Shown: positions 1-9,779 of the stretch, one piece after another
Numbering within the stretch: the stretch's first letter is position 1
Layout of the letters: every line of letters begins with the position of its first letter
Assembly: GCA_949825065.1 (NCBI GenBank)
Contig: OX463854.1
Coordinates: forward strand, 17,547,226-17,611,225
Reading direction: 5' to 3'
Length of the DNA: 64,000 nucleotides
DNA from: Odontocerum albicorne
Taxonomy: Eukaryota; Arthropoda; Insecta; Trichoptera; Odontoceridae
Notes under the pieces: model-generated
Database searches by the model: none
Told to the model about the DNA's origin: nothing
The model's input: the letters and a program-made list of their open reading frames with translations, nothing else
Translations under genes and position numbers: made by a program

Positions 1-46
1 AGTAATAACTTTTTTACATTTCAATAGTTTTAATACCGAATAAATT

Positions 47-371
47 GTAGTAACAAGAAACACGACTGGAGAAGGAGAAGGAGAAGGGTTTACCATACAC
101 TTGAAAGCAGATTAAACTGTCCAGTTTGTAGTAACAAGAAACACGACTGGAGAAGGAGAAGGAGAAGGGTGTACCATACACTTGAAAGCAGATTAAACTG
201 TCCAGTTTGTAGTAACAAGAAACACGACTGGAGAAGGAGAAGGAGAAGGGTGTACCATACACTTGAAAGCAGATTAAACTGTCCAGTTTGTAGTAACAAG
301 AAACACGACTGGAGAAGGAGAAGGAGAAGGGTGTACCATACACTTGAAAGCAGATTAAACTGTCCAGTTTG
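47..371. repeat. Minisatellite, 4 copies of 81 bp
   Basis: Copies begin at 47, 128, 209 and 290 with a period of exactly 81 bp and almost no divergence; the first copy differs by two bases near its middle (TTTACC for GTGTACC). Each unit has a purine-rich GGAGAAGG block followed by a CCATACACTTGAAAGC block. Because 81 is divisible by three, long stop-free frames appear on both strands. These are by-products of the repeat, not genes. The low divergence points to recent expansion. Confidence 0.97.
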
Positions 372-554
372 ACTCAGTTTCTAATCCTCCCGCGACAGTT
401 TCTCTCCAGTAGACGCGATTTCCTTTTCCCCTTATTATAGTAATTCAAAATGGCTTTCCATTAAATTCTTGGATTCGTTTAGGTTTGCAAAAAAATATAT
501 ACATACATAACATCGCGCTATTTCCCACCTGTGACAGGTATAAATGTCAGGTTT

Positions 555-694
555 TTCTATCGTAACATATAACTGGAACAAAACTAAACAAACAATACAG
601 TGAATGGTGAGTTATACAATATATTTCTATCGTAACATATAACTGGAACAAAACTAAACAAACAATACAGTGAATGGTGAGTTATACAATATAT
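555..694. repeat. Tandem duplication, 2 x 70 bp
   Basis: The stretch beginning TTCTATCGTAACATATAACT at 555 is repeated without visible change at 625. It has no coding potential. The identity of the copies suggests a recent local duplication. Confidence 0.95.
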
Positions 695-847
695 TTTCCG
701 ATCGGAATATTTTCAGACAAGCTAAGTCGAGTACTCATATTCTTGGTCCCAATACGTAAGAGAAATATGAACGTGACAAAAAAATTATAAAAGTTAAATA
801 AACACTAGAGAAATGAGAGCTTTGCATAAAATGTGTTGGAAAACAAT

Positions 848-1060
848 GTATCATATTGTATTACGCTTTCGTTGTATTTAGTATAACCTGGCGAGTTAAT
901 TGACATGTGGCAATATCTTACAATAAATCTGAAAGATGTCAAAAAGGTCTGGAATGAACACCAGTATGGAACCATTTGAACAAATGGACAACCCAAGGAA
1001 TCCAACCCGCTACTTCCGGGTCGGTAGACAGGCATCTTACCATCAACGGCACGGAAGTCG
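848..1060 (-). mobile_element. tRNA-derived SINE (family S), minus strand
   Basis: Read on the minus strand, the head has an A-box-like stretch near 1030-1055 and a B-box-like GGTTGGATTCC near 985-1000. The conserved tail follows, with the GATATTGCCACATGTCAATT stem-loop near 895-920 and TATACTAAATACAACGAAAG at the end. It lies head-to-head with the next copy. It is more diverged than the copies at 44.4, 55.0 and 60.6 kb. Confidence 0.75.
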
Positions 1061-1086
1061 AACTATCTGTATGACGAATGGAAGGA

Positions 1087-1298
1087 ATGACAACCTTCGT
1101 GACTTAGTTGGTAAGACGTCTGTCTTTCAATCTGGAGGTTGCGGGCTCAAATTCCGCTGGAAACCAGATTTTTTTAAAAGGATAGCAGTCAAGTTTTCAC
1201 TTAAGGTCTGTTGAACATCTTTATGATAAGTTGGAAGAGGTTGCCGCATAGTAATAAGTTCACAAAGTTGTACTGCACACAACGAAAGGAAAATACTA
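1087..1298 (+). mobile_element. tRNA-derived SINE (family S), plus strand
   Basis: The head contains GTGACTTAGTTGGTAAGACG (A box) and a diverged B box near 1140-1160. The body has TTTTCACTTAAGGTCT and the tail GAAGAGGTTGCC...CACACAACGAAAG. A 92-codon frame at 936-1214 is stitched from this and the previous SINE and is not a gene. Confidence 0.75.
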
Positions 1299-2334
1299 TA
1301 CAAAGAATGCGGATTGAAATAAAATACTTTGCAAACAATGAAACAAATAACATTGAGATAGTTCAGCTAGGTAGAAAGAAGTAAAAAAAAATTATATGAG
1401 TAGTAAAGAATATAGGACATGTGTTGAAATTACGAATGAATCAATTATGATTGAGAGAATAGTAAAACGCCATTATATTGTAATAAGAATATATGCATAC
1501 CTATATACCACGTATACGTAAAGCAGAAGCGAAATATGTATTCCTGGATATAATAAAAAGGATATCTCGCTGCCTACTCCAATAGGGGCATAGTCAAATG
1601 GTGGTGATTATGATATATACATCTGGTTATATGAAACTGGAAATCGCTATATTTAGGGAAAACCAGATTTTTCCGTACATACATGTAACATACTTTCACA
1701 ATAGTTGCTTTTGTGATGTTTTTCCTCTTGTTTGTATCTTGTCGAAAACAAGATTAGTCTTACATAGTTGATTTAAAATGTTTGTAGTTTGCTTTTACAA
1801 GTATTTTTATTAATCTCAATAGATAAAAATGACGATACTGTTCGCGAAATGCTAAACCGAAACAGTCGAGTACTTGATGTGACTTCGGTCAATAAACGGT
1901 AATATGCTAAATAATTTAATATGAACACTGAATCGAATTTAAGTGTTTGTTTGCGTCACTGGTTTTCTTAATGTGTTTGATAAACAATTTAAAGTCACGG
2001 GAATAATTCTAATCAAATTTAAGGACGAAATCCTTTTCAGACCTAATTTAAGCTCAAATATAATATTATAAATCCACTGTATTATTATTGATTGGCTTAT
2101 ATTTATCTAGTACTAAAATTTTAAATATTTACATTAAATCACCTGTGCCGAGGTTCAATAGTTAGCAAGTTTATATGGCACTCAAGTATCCTAGTTTAAA
2201 AGCGGTCAACTTTTGGGACTGGTTTTACTTGGAAAACTTTTTGTCATCTGAATTTATTGTTCCTCTGTCTCTATTAAAAGAGGCAGAGATAAACGATCTC
2301 CATTTCATTATATTCTGTCTCACAGGGAAGAGTG
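1299..2334. other. No gene recognised
   Basis: A+T-rich non-coding DNA. The segment near 1560-1625 (ACTCCAATAGGGGCATAGTC, then TGGTGGTGATTATGA) resembles the 3' tail of family R LINEs that also flanks the MITE at 61.5 kb. Nothing else is identified. Confidence 0.5.
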
Positions 2335-2395
2335 ATTTGTTGTATAATAAAATAGTATGCATGGACGTGACAGAAGCGAAAGGTGCACAAGTAAA
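2335..2395 (+). mobile_element. Possible family R LINE C-terminal scrap
   Basis: The frame reads KIVCMDVTEAKGAQVN, which resembles the C-terminal motif seen at 60.9 kb (DMAETEDVCQDR) and in many insect LINEs. It is very short and ends at a stop, so the call is weak. The 74-codon frame around it (2175-2399) has no recognisable family. Confidence 0.25.
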
Positions 2396-2399
2396 TTGA

Positions 2400-3025
2400 A
2401 CTATATAAGTTCAAGTTTTATAAGAAAAAAGTTTTATTATCAGATCTCCCGTCATCAGTATTAATTGAAAAAGTGATCTCTCTTCTCTCAATATACGACT
2501 CAGATTGATAATGTTTTAGATCTTATAATCTTCAAGTCATGTGAAAAATCTCACTGTTAAATACATGATGAAGACTTAAGGCATTATTTGGTGAATTGTG
2601 AGTTTATATGCTTAAAGTTTATTCAAAACTTCTTTGACCCGCGAATGGTTTTTTAGAGTTAATTGCAGACTAAAATTATTTAGTACGTAATTTGATACGT
2701 CTCTTACTTATAAGAAATGATAATATTAAAAATACAATTTACGTTTAGAGTGGACTCTTTTCAAAGGCATTCTAATTCGGAAATCGAACTCATTACTATT
2801 GAAATATTAAAAAGTGACAATGATTGTGACAGCAGTGATGGATGCATCGAAATCATTTCGGTGGTTCTTGAATTTTGCGAATAAGTGCACTAGCTCTGCA
2901 TATATTCAATAATACATAGAAATATTTAGCCAGTTACTTAACGCCAGCCACGATGATTACAACTTTGGTCACCTCATCACTCTGATATATTTGTATGTGT
3001 GTGTCTTCACGTGCACTAGTGTTAT
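2400..3025. other. No gene recognised
   Basis: A+T-rich non-coding sequence between the LINE scrap and the 3' end of the minus-strand CR1-like LINE. No repeat or structure noted. Confidence 0.5.
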
Positions 3026-3413
3026 AATATATTTATTTATTTATTTAATTAACGACACAACAGTGTCTTTATATACAAATGAACATGTGACAGGTTATAA
3101 ATTACTTAGAATTATTGACAAATAATACAACTTTATCTTAAACTAACATGAAGATACAAAAAGCAGTAGAATAAATTACAGTCATCGTTTTAAAATTATT
3201 TAATAATCTTTGAGAATTTTGTGGGAATTTTACGGATATATATTGAGATATAGAAAACACATGGCCTTATTAATGGGACGAGATGCAAGTTGCTTTGCAG
3301 AATTAAAAGCTTCACACGTGCTGATGCAGGGTTACTCAACTCCAGAGGCAAAATATTGTCCTTAATATTTGGTATGTATTACGTTATTTATATTAATAAA
3401 GGAGAGCACAAAG

Positions 3414-6274
3414 TTAGTAGCTATTTCTAAATATTGTTGTAATATTCTGGCGAATACTATATATACTTATATTAAAAATATCTAAATTGTTGCAAAACTC
3501 GTTTCCAAGTCTTTGCATACGAATTATAGAGGAGTTGATTTTATAGTTAGTATAACAATTTTCGGTATAAAAGGGATTGAGTGTCTTGTGGATCTAGTGG
3601 GGATACGAAATGAAATACTTGCGAGTAAGTGAGGTGCATCAATCACTGAGTGAATGATTTTGTATAGCAGTACTATATCGGCTGTTTTTCTTCTGTCACA
3701 CAGCTTCAAGAGTTTCACTGCATTTAATAAGTTGGGATAATTTCTTTCTTCATGCGGTATTCCAAGTTTAAAATTTATGAATCTTAGAAATTTGTTTTGT
3801 ACACGTTCTAAAGTTAGTGCATGGGCGGCGTAATGAGGAGACCATATTGATGAGTTGTAGTCAAGGCGACTACGTACTAAAGAGCAGTATAACAGTTTTA
3901 ATGTTCGTAGATCCGAGAAATTTTGGGCAGTTCTTAATACAAATCCCAAGATTTTTGAACTCTCTCGAGTGATTTTGTTCACATGTTCTATAAATGAAAG
4001 TTTTTCATCAAATATAATTCCTAAATCCCTTATAGAAGCTACGCGTTTTAATATATATTGATTTAGCAAATACTCGTGATTAATTGGATTTTTATTTCTA
4101 TAAAAACTAATGGACTCACATTTACTCAGGTTTAAGTGCAGTTTATTTGTGGTACACCATTGTTGTAATTTATTTAAGTTTTCTTGTAATTTAAGGCAAT
4201 CAGCAGTATTATTTATGACTTTGAACATTTTTAAATCATCAGCAAAAATTAAAATCTCTACGTCACTAAGTGTGTCTACTATATCATTAACGAATAGGAG
4301 AAATAATATTGGTCCTAGATGCGATCCTTGGGGTACACCGCTTGTAGCTGTGAAGGGATATGAAAGACAACTATCGATTTTGACAGTAAGTATTCGGTTT
4401 TTAATGTAGCTTTCGATCCAGTCTAAGAGCGGGCTAACTTTTCCTTAAGCTTTTAGTTTACTTATTAGTATATTATGTGATACTTTGTCAAATGCTTTAC
4501 TAAAATCTGTGTACATTGAGTCCACTTGTTTTCCATTTGAGAACGAATTGAAAATATAGTTTTCATATTCGAGTAGATTAGTCAGTGTGGATCTACCTGA
4601 GATAAATCCATGCTGTTGAGTGATAATAATATTGCGAATCGAATCAACAATTTTGTCTAGGATAAGACTCTCGAATAATTTAGGAATTGTTGATTGTATA
4701 CAAATCGGTCTATAATTTGAAACATCGCTTTTGTCACCTTTCTTGTATATTGGTGTGAGAAAACTTGATTTCCATATTTGTGGAAATCGACCTTCCGCCA
4801 ATGATTTATTAAATATAATTTTCAACGGGTATGCTAAAATTGATGCACAGTTTTTCAAAAAAATGGGAGGTACATTGACCGGACCCGCAGACTTAAATAA
4901 GTCAAGTTTATTTATTTTTTTAACTACTTCGTCCAAGGTGACGAAACATGAAGAAAGGTTAACAGTATTGGAATATGAAGGTGTGGGATTAGATACATTG
5001 GGTGAATCCACTTCATGTACACTTTTAAAGAAGTCCGCAAATAAATTGATAATCCCATCCACAGTATCAGCGGATTTCTGGTCATAAAACATGCAACTTG
5101 GGATGTTTGAGTCATTTTTTCTCAATGAATTTACATAATTCCAGAAACTTTTCAAGTTATTATTGATGTTATTCTCGCTTTGTTTTACAAATTCAGAGAA
5201 ACGTTTTTTGGAAAGATTTTTACATTTTTTGCGTAGTTCGTTAAATTTAGTGTAGTCTGATATATCTCTAGATGTTTTATATGTCTTGTGTGCAGTCTTT
5301 TTTTTTATTACGAGGTTTATCAACTCTCTGTTGAACCATTTTGGATACTTAGATTGGATTATCATCTTATAGGGAACAAATTTTTTAATAGCTGTGTTAA
5401 TGTAATGATAAAATAAATTAATATTATCGTCTAGGCTTCTGGAGTTGTGAGCATCCCAATCACACCTATCTAGATAATTTATTATGTCAGTATAAGGCGC
5501 TTGGTGAAAATTATAGTTATATTTTGGAAATTTTGCATTGTCTTCAAAGTCTGTCGTGATACATATATTTAAGGGTGGATGGTGATGATCTATTGGCAAT
5601 AGTTCATCTTCTGTTAGACTTACTAAAACACTTTTTTCACTAGTAAATATAAGATCTAGGGTTCGATTGTTTTTGTTTGTTATTGTATTCACTTGATTGA
5701 TCCCTAAAAAGTCTGTCATATCTAATATGATTTTAGCACTGTCAGATATATTTTGTGATGTAATGTCAGTATTGTTTTCATTTCACTTAATACACTGAAG
5801 GTTGTAGTCACCGGCTATGACTAGTTCGCAATCAGGGTAGTGTAAACGGATGATCTCCAAATCTTCACTATGCTTTTTATAGTTGGAACACGGAGAGTTT
5901 GGTGGAATATAGATACAGCCAAATATCATTTTTCTCGAGTTGATATATAACACAATGAATATTTGCTCAATATCTTGATGCACTGGTTTGATTAGTTTAA
6001 ATCTATGGTTTTTCGGGGTGGCTATTAGGACTCCGCCACCTCTGGTTTTTTGACTTGTAGTTGGGTTACGGTCAAACCGATGAACTGCATGGTTGATGAA
6101 TCCTAATTCGCCAGAGTGTACACTATCATCGAGCCAGGTTTCGGTAAATATAAATACGTCGTGATTCATGGTGTAGAGAGCAGCATTCAATTCGTTTAGT
6201 TTAGTTTTGAGTCCGCGAAGATTTTGGTAATAACAGGTGATGCTTGAGGGTTTTTTACGCGAGTTAGTTGACAC
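3414..6274 (-). pseudogene. LINE ORF2: endonuclease plus reverse transcriptase, broken
   Basis: One frame runs from about 6358 to 3524, interrupted only by in-frame stops at 5783-5785 (TGA) and 4445-4447 (TAA); it then shifts frame near 3520-3526 and finishes at 3414-3416. The endonuclease shows YYQNLRGLKTK, the FTETWLDD catalytic glutamate region, RGGGVLIA and AGDYNL. The reverse transcriptase shows TPIYKKGDKSDVSNYRPI, QQHGFISGRST, YTDFSKAFDKVSHNIL with the first catalytic aspartate, SGVPQGSHLGPILFLLF and IFADDLKMFK with the catalytic DD at about 4235-4240. The usual GPDG-type motif reads GPVNVP. After the frameshift the C-terminus reads RMQRLGNEFCNNLDIF. No ATG lies between the upstream in-frame stop at 6359 and the endonuclease start, so ORF2 either used another start or lost its ATG. 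Confidence 0.92.
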
Positions 6275-6318
6275 TGTGGTAGTTATTTTAGTATATTCAT
6301 GAAGTTCAGATGATTTTT

Positions 6319-7005
6319 TTAGTTTTTTGAAAACTGGCTGACAATGGTGGGAATCGAGTTAACATATTTTATGGTAAGCCCTGATTCGCCATTGTTTAGT
6401 CTATTATTTAGCGATTCACGAACGTCTCTTAGACGTTTAAGTTGCAATGGAGTTAGGTCATTATAGATTTTTATATCTTCTTTCACTTTATGTCGCTGTC
6501 GGAGAATTGTCTTAGGGACGACTGAATCCTTAAATACTACTTTAATAGCTCTGGCTTTATTTGCTTCGGGTTTACCTAAACGATAGGTTTTTATAATATT
6601 CCCTTCTACAGATGGTTCAATTAATTTCAATGAATTGGACACTTTATTGGCGTCTTCGGTCATTTTATCAACTTGGTTGTGAAGGGTGCTTTCCGGAATA
6701 TTTCGCAAAATTAAATTTTTCATTCTTATATTTTGTTCGTTCATTTCATTGACGGTTTCGTAAATGTTTTCAGATACTGCTTGCATGCTCGGCTGAGTCT
6801 TCACAATTTCCTTGTAGGCTCTTAATTCACCTTCCATGCTGGCCATTTTTGTAGCCATTTCGCAAATTAATCCCATTAGGTCATTGGTTTTAGAGACTAG
6901 TTTACCAATCTGGTCTTTGCTGAATTTGTTGATGGGATCCATGAGAATAGATGTTATGGCATTGACACCAGTTTTGGCATTCGTTACGCACATTTGAGAT
7001 TCCAT
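6319..7005 (-). CDS. LINE ORF1 protein (RNA-binding, RRM-like)
   Basis: Predicted 228-residue protein with no internal stop. Residues about 30-95 are rich in charged and hydrophobic positions and look coiled-coil-like, as in trimerising ORF1 proteins. Residues 97-106 (NLILRNIPES) match the first strand of the RRM-like domain, followed by a TYRLGK motif at 140-145 and a C-terminal domain ending TIKYVNSIPTIV. In LINEs this protein binds element RNA and forms the ribonucleoprotein particle. I chose the ATG at 7003-7005; the frame stays open upstream to about 7146, but that part overlaps the G+C-rich leader and has a proline-rich, unfamilial sequence. It ends 45 bp before the first ORF2 residues shown by homology, and the ORF2 frame overlaps its last 13 or so codons. 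Confidence 0.85.
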   Translation of the reverse strand: MESQMCVTNAKTGVNAITSILMDPINKFSKDQIGKLVSKTNDLMGLICEMATKMASMEGELRAYKEIVKTQPSMQAVSENIYETVNEMNEQNIRMKNLILRNIPESTLHNQVDKMTEDANKVSNSLKLIEPSVEGNIIKTYRLGKPEANKARAIKVVFKDSVVPKTILRQRHKVKEDIKIYNDLTPLQLKRLRDVRESLNNRLNNGESGLTIKYVNSIPTIVSQFSKN

Positions 7006-7169
7006 TATTATTACACTAAGATAATAATAGAAAAAAAAATAAAAAAGGATCCTCGCTAGAAGTTGGGTTGAGCAAACCTGCTGAGCTAGACTCCCTGCTG
7101 GGCGACTAGGTTGGGGCGGGGTGCGGGGTGCGGGGAATTGGTGCACTAACCTACCAGAAACAATAACAC

Positions 7170-7201
7170 TTTTGTTTAAACAAAATTTTGTTTAAACAAA
7201 A
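7170..7201. repeat. Two adjacent 16-bp palindromes
   Basis: TTTTGTTTAAACAAAA occurs perfectly twice in tandem at 7170-7185 and 7186-7201, about 20 bp outside the apparent 5' end of the LINE. It could be a target-site feature or simple duplication. Confidence 0.9.
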
Positions 7202-7352
7202 TCCAACGAAGCGTAATCTCTTTTGACACATATTCAATACATCGTCATGCAAAGCGATAACTACGTCATCTCATTTTTAGGTGAAAATGATTTAATACTA
7301 TTTTTGAAGTATGTGTAATCTAGGTTAGTAGGCATTTACGTTTATTATTTAG

Positions 7353-7614
7353 TTAAATGGCATCCCATAATGCATAGTGATACATACTTAAAATGGTTAA
7401 ATGGCATCCCATAATGCATAGTAATACATACTTAAAATGGTTAAATGGCATCCCATAATGCATAGTGGTACATACTTAAAATGGTTAAATGACATCCCAT
7501 AATGCATAGTGATACATACTTAAATGGTTAAATGGCATCCCATAATGCATAGTGATACATACTTAAAATGGTTAAATGACATCCCATAATGCATAGTGAT
7601 ACATACTTAAAATG
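7353..7614. repeat. Minisatellite, 6 copies of about 44 bp
   Basis: Copies begin at 7353, 7397, 7441, 7485, 7528 and 7572. All periods are 44 except one of 43 (one A lost). The core is CATCCCATAATGCATAGTGA and copies differ at only a few positions. There are no unique spacers, so it is not a CRISPR-like array. Confidence 0.97.
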
Positions 7615-8394
7615 AAAATTTATTAAATTTAAATACAATTAACTTAATAATTTTAGCTTCTGTGGTAGTCGCGTGATCCTGCTCCCGTTGAGATATTCTG
7701 TGTACACACGTTATCGTTGAAAACCTGAATGAATTCAGACGTTGATACAGTCGTGATTCAAAATGGACCCTAGCGCCCGTGTTACGGTTGAGACTCCGCT
7801 GAAGGCAGTGACACCATTAGTGAAGTAGATAAACAACGAACATAGAATATAAGAGTTGCAACTCTCTCGAAACTATGGCTTGTGAAACATTGTCACAAAA
7901 ACGCGGTATATTCTCCGAAAGGCCTTTTACATTGCTAAATCTAGTTAATATCACTTCAAAATCAAATTGCTTAGTGACATTATTCACTCAAATTTAGAAA
8001 TAGTTTTAAAGCACTCGTAAAATCGTTTAAGCTGAGATGCAACAGTTTACGCTTTGCACGACAAAATGACGTGACGTAAGCTGGTAGAAAACTTTCTATT
8101 AAATCATGACATTTTCCAAATTTTACTTTATTCTGAAAGGAGGAAAACTATCAAGGTTTTACAAAAGAGTTTACAAACTAACTCCTTTGTAAACATTTTT
8201 AAATGTCGTGACTGTCCATATAAATTAAGCTGAAGTTTTACTCCTATATTTAAAAAAAATATGTATTTACAATATAAATTTCGGTACAGTGATAATTATG
8301 CATAACATTTCTTTACTAATTATTTTTACACCTTGTCTAAATACGAAAATAAATGGTATTAGTGAAAATAATATTTTTATAGTGCCATAGGGCT
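7615..8394. other. No gene recognised
   Basis: The first 200 bp are less A+T-rich (CGCGTGATCCTGCTCCCGTT near 7670) and the rest is A+T-rich. No reading frame, repeat or element signature is identified. Confidence 0.5.
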
Positions 8395-8398
8395 GTTG

Positions 8399-8700
8399 TA
8401 TTGGGTTGCCCGGAAAGTAATTTTGTATTTTGCACTTGACTTACACGCAAAATTGCACCAAATGCACATGGATGGCGATTTTCGTAATCTCAATAATCTC
8501 CCGTATCGTAGAACGCTGGCTATCCTCTTCGAAGTCTTGATTTGGTCATCGTCAGAGGTAATTGACCTTCCAGAGCGGATACCATCTTCAAGTGTCGTAT
8601 CTCAATTACGATTTTTTTCAAACCACATTCGACACACACGATTGCCTACTGCATCGTTACCATACACTGTACATTTTATTTTTTACCTTTGCTGTAGTAA
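8399..8700 (-). pseudogene. Truncated mariner transposase with one terminal repeat
   Basis: The plus-strand left border is TA (8399-8400) followed by TTGGGTTGCCCGGAAAGTAA, a mariner-type terminal inverted repeat next to the TA target. On the minus strand the sequence reads IKCTVYGNDAV, VCRMWFEKNRN, then after an in-frame TGA LEDGIRSGRS and SDDDQIKT, matching the N-terminal paired helix-turn-helix region of mariner transposases (VYGDDAV, RRWFAKFR, RSGRP, DDDQIK). The DD34D catalytic domain is absent: the reading passes almost directly into the terminal repeat. The matching repeat expected beyond 8700 was not found. This is a dead, internally deleted and 5'-truncated relic. Confidence 0.82.
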
Positions 8701-9130
8701 ACAATCAACAAATCTTCAAAATAACGCTTAAAAATTGCATTGCAATTGCAACACACTGCATTTGCCACATCTTATGTAGCTCCTACTGTTTCTCTTATTT
8801 TTTGTCTTTCATTCTTTCAATTTATAATTTACTTGGCTCAATACGCTACCCACGCAGTTTCCCATTAAATAATTATTTTATCAGCCTTCCACCACTAGCT
8901 CGTTTGATAAATTCAAACCATATAATACAACCTACTTACTAATACAAGTCTTTAGTTTACATTCCCCTTTGTAACTTCAATCAATATATTATACGAGTAT
9001 CATACATATTCACGCCACTTATAAATAAAAGTACTTAATTAAAAAACACAAAGGAAACTCATCTTTTAAACGTATTTTTTTTATTGCGAGTCATATTATT
9101 AATGCGTTATATGTAATTAATCAATTGGAT
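8701..9130. other. No gene recognised
   Basis: A+T-rich non-coding sequence. The second terminal repeat of the mariner relic was looked for here and not seen. Confidence 0.5.
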
Positions 9131-9134
9131 CGAT

Positions 9135-9580
9135 ATTTTTCTGCCTCAAAGTGTTCAAGACATGGGAGGCGTGTGCAGCTTTACGAAACACTTAACCCTT
9201 TTTTGGGGAGGGTGTATTAACATCATGATTGTATACGAACACGAAACATACATTGGTACATTACACTTCCCCTAACGCCGAACGTGTTACTTATCACATG
9301 TTATAAAATCTACAAAGGTTTCTTTGTAATTCGTCTTCTCTTAGTAAGTTTTTACGATTTTTTATAAAATATATTTTTCTAAACACAGACAGACGTGATA
9401 AAGTACCTTATCTAATAGCCGTAGCCACCCACTTCCCATCCTTACACTGATTTGCTTGTTTTTTAATATTTTTCAATGTGTCAATAATATTGGCTTCCAA
9501 TCCCAAGGTATAGCACCCTTGAGGAGAGTCTGCCCTCTAAACGGCGCTTTATAAATTCTTTTTTTATCATATTAATGTTA
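9135..9580 (+). mobile_element. LINE 3' end (family A)
   Basis: It shares blocks with 47080-47490: GTGTGCAGCTTTACGAAACA at its start, ATCTACAAAGGTTTCTTTGT in the middle, and GAGAGTCTGCCCTCTAAACG then GCGCTTTATAAATT at the end. In the better-kept copy at 57290 the start reads GGVCSFRKHLKTSLFG, the usual C-terminus of CR1/L2-type ORF2 proteins. A GCGCTATATAAAT tail followed by TTATTATT-type repeats is typical of such LINE 3' ends. Confidence 0.65.
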
Positions 9581-9779
9581 TTTTATTTTTATTGAGATTT
9601 TTAAATAACAATACATATTTCTAATTTTCTTACCATTTTTTGCGAAAACCACTCTGATATAAATCACAGTTTGCGGATTCTATACATAAACCGGGAGGAT
9701 TACAACTCGGCAACTTAGAGACTCGAGATTAGAATAAGTATTACATTCCATAACTGAGTATACTAAATAGACTTCATGT

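Larger units (their letters stand above)
3026..7150 (-). mobile_element. Near-complete CR1/Jockey-like LINE
   Basis: A two-ORF non-LTR retrotransposon of about 4.1 kb on the minus strand. From its 5' end (about 7150) it has a short G+C-rich leader with GTGCGGGGTGCGGGG, ORF1 (6319-7005), ORF2 (endonuclease then reverse transcriptase, 3414-6274), a 3' UTR of about 350 bp, and a tail of TAAA-type repeats at 3026-3048. The complete order and long readable frames mean it inserted relatively recently, but ORF2 is disrupted, so this copy is dead. The clade is inferred from endonuclease and reverse transcriptase style (GVPQGS, FADD, C-terminal RMQRLGNEF); CR1, Jockey or a related clade cannot be separated by eye. 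I did not find a convincing target site duplication. Confidence 0.9.

Noticed and set aside
14..372. Reading frames of 67-109 codons in the first minisatellite on both strands
   Set aside because: The period of 81 bp is divisible by three, so any stop-free unit yields a long repeated frame; there is no start context, no family resemblance, and frames exist on both strands.
936..1214. A 92-codon plus-strand frame
   Set aside because: It spans the junction of two inverted SINEs and translates their antisense and sense heads.
2175..2399. A 74-codon plus-strand frame as a small host gene
   Set aside because: No recognisable domain; only its last residues resemble a LINE end.
7353..7614. CRISPR-like array
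   Set aside because: Units are contiguous with no unique spacers, and the context is eukaryotic transposon DNA.
8396..8942. Two overlapping plus-strand frames of 111 and 126 codons
   Set aside because: They are largely antisense to the mariner transposase remnant.
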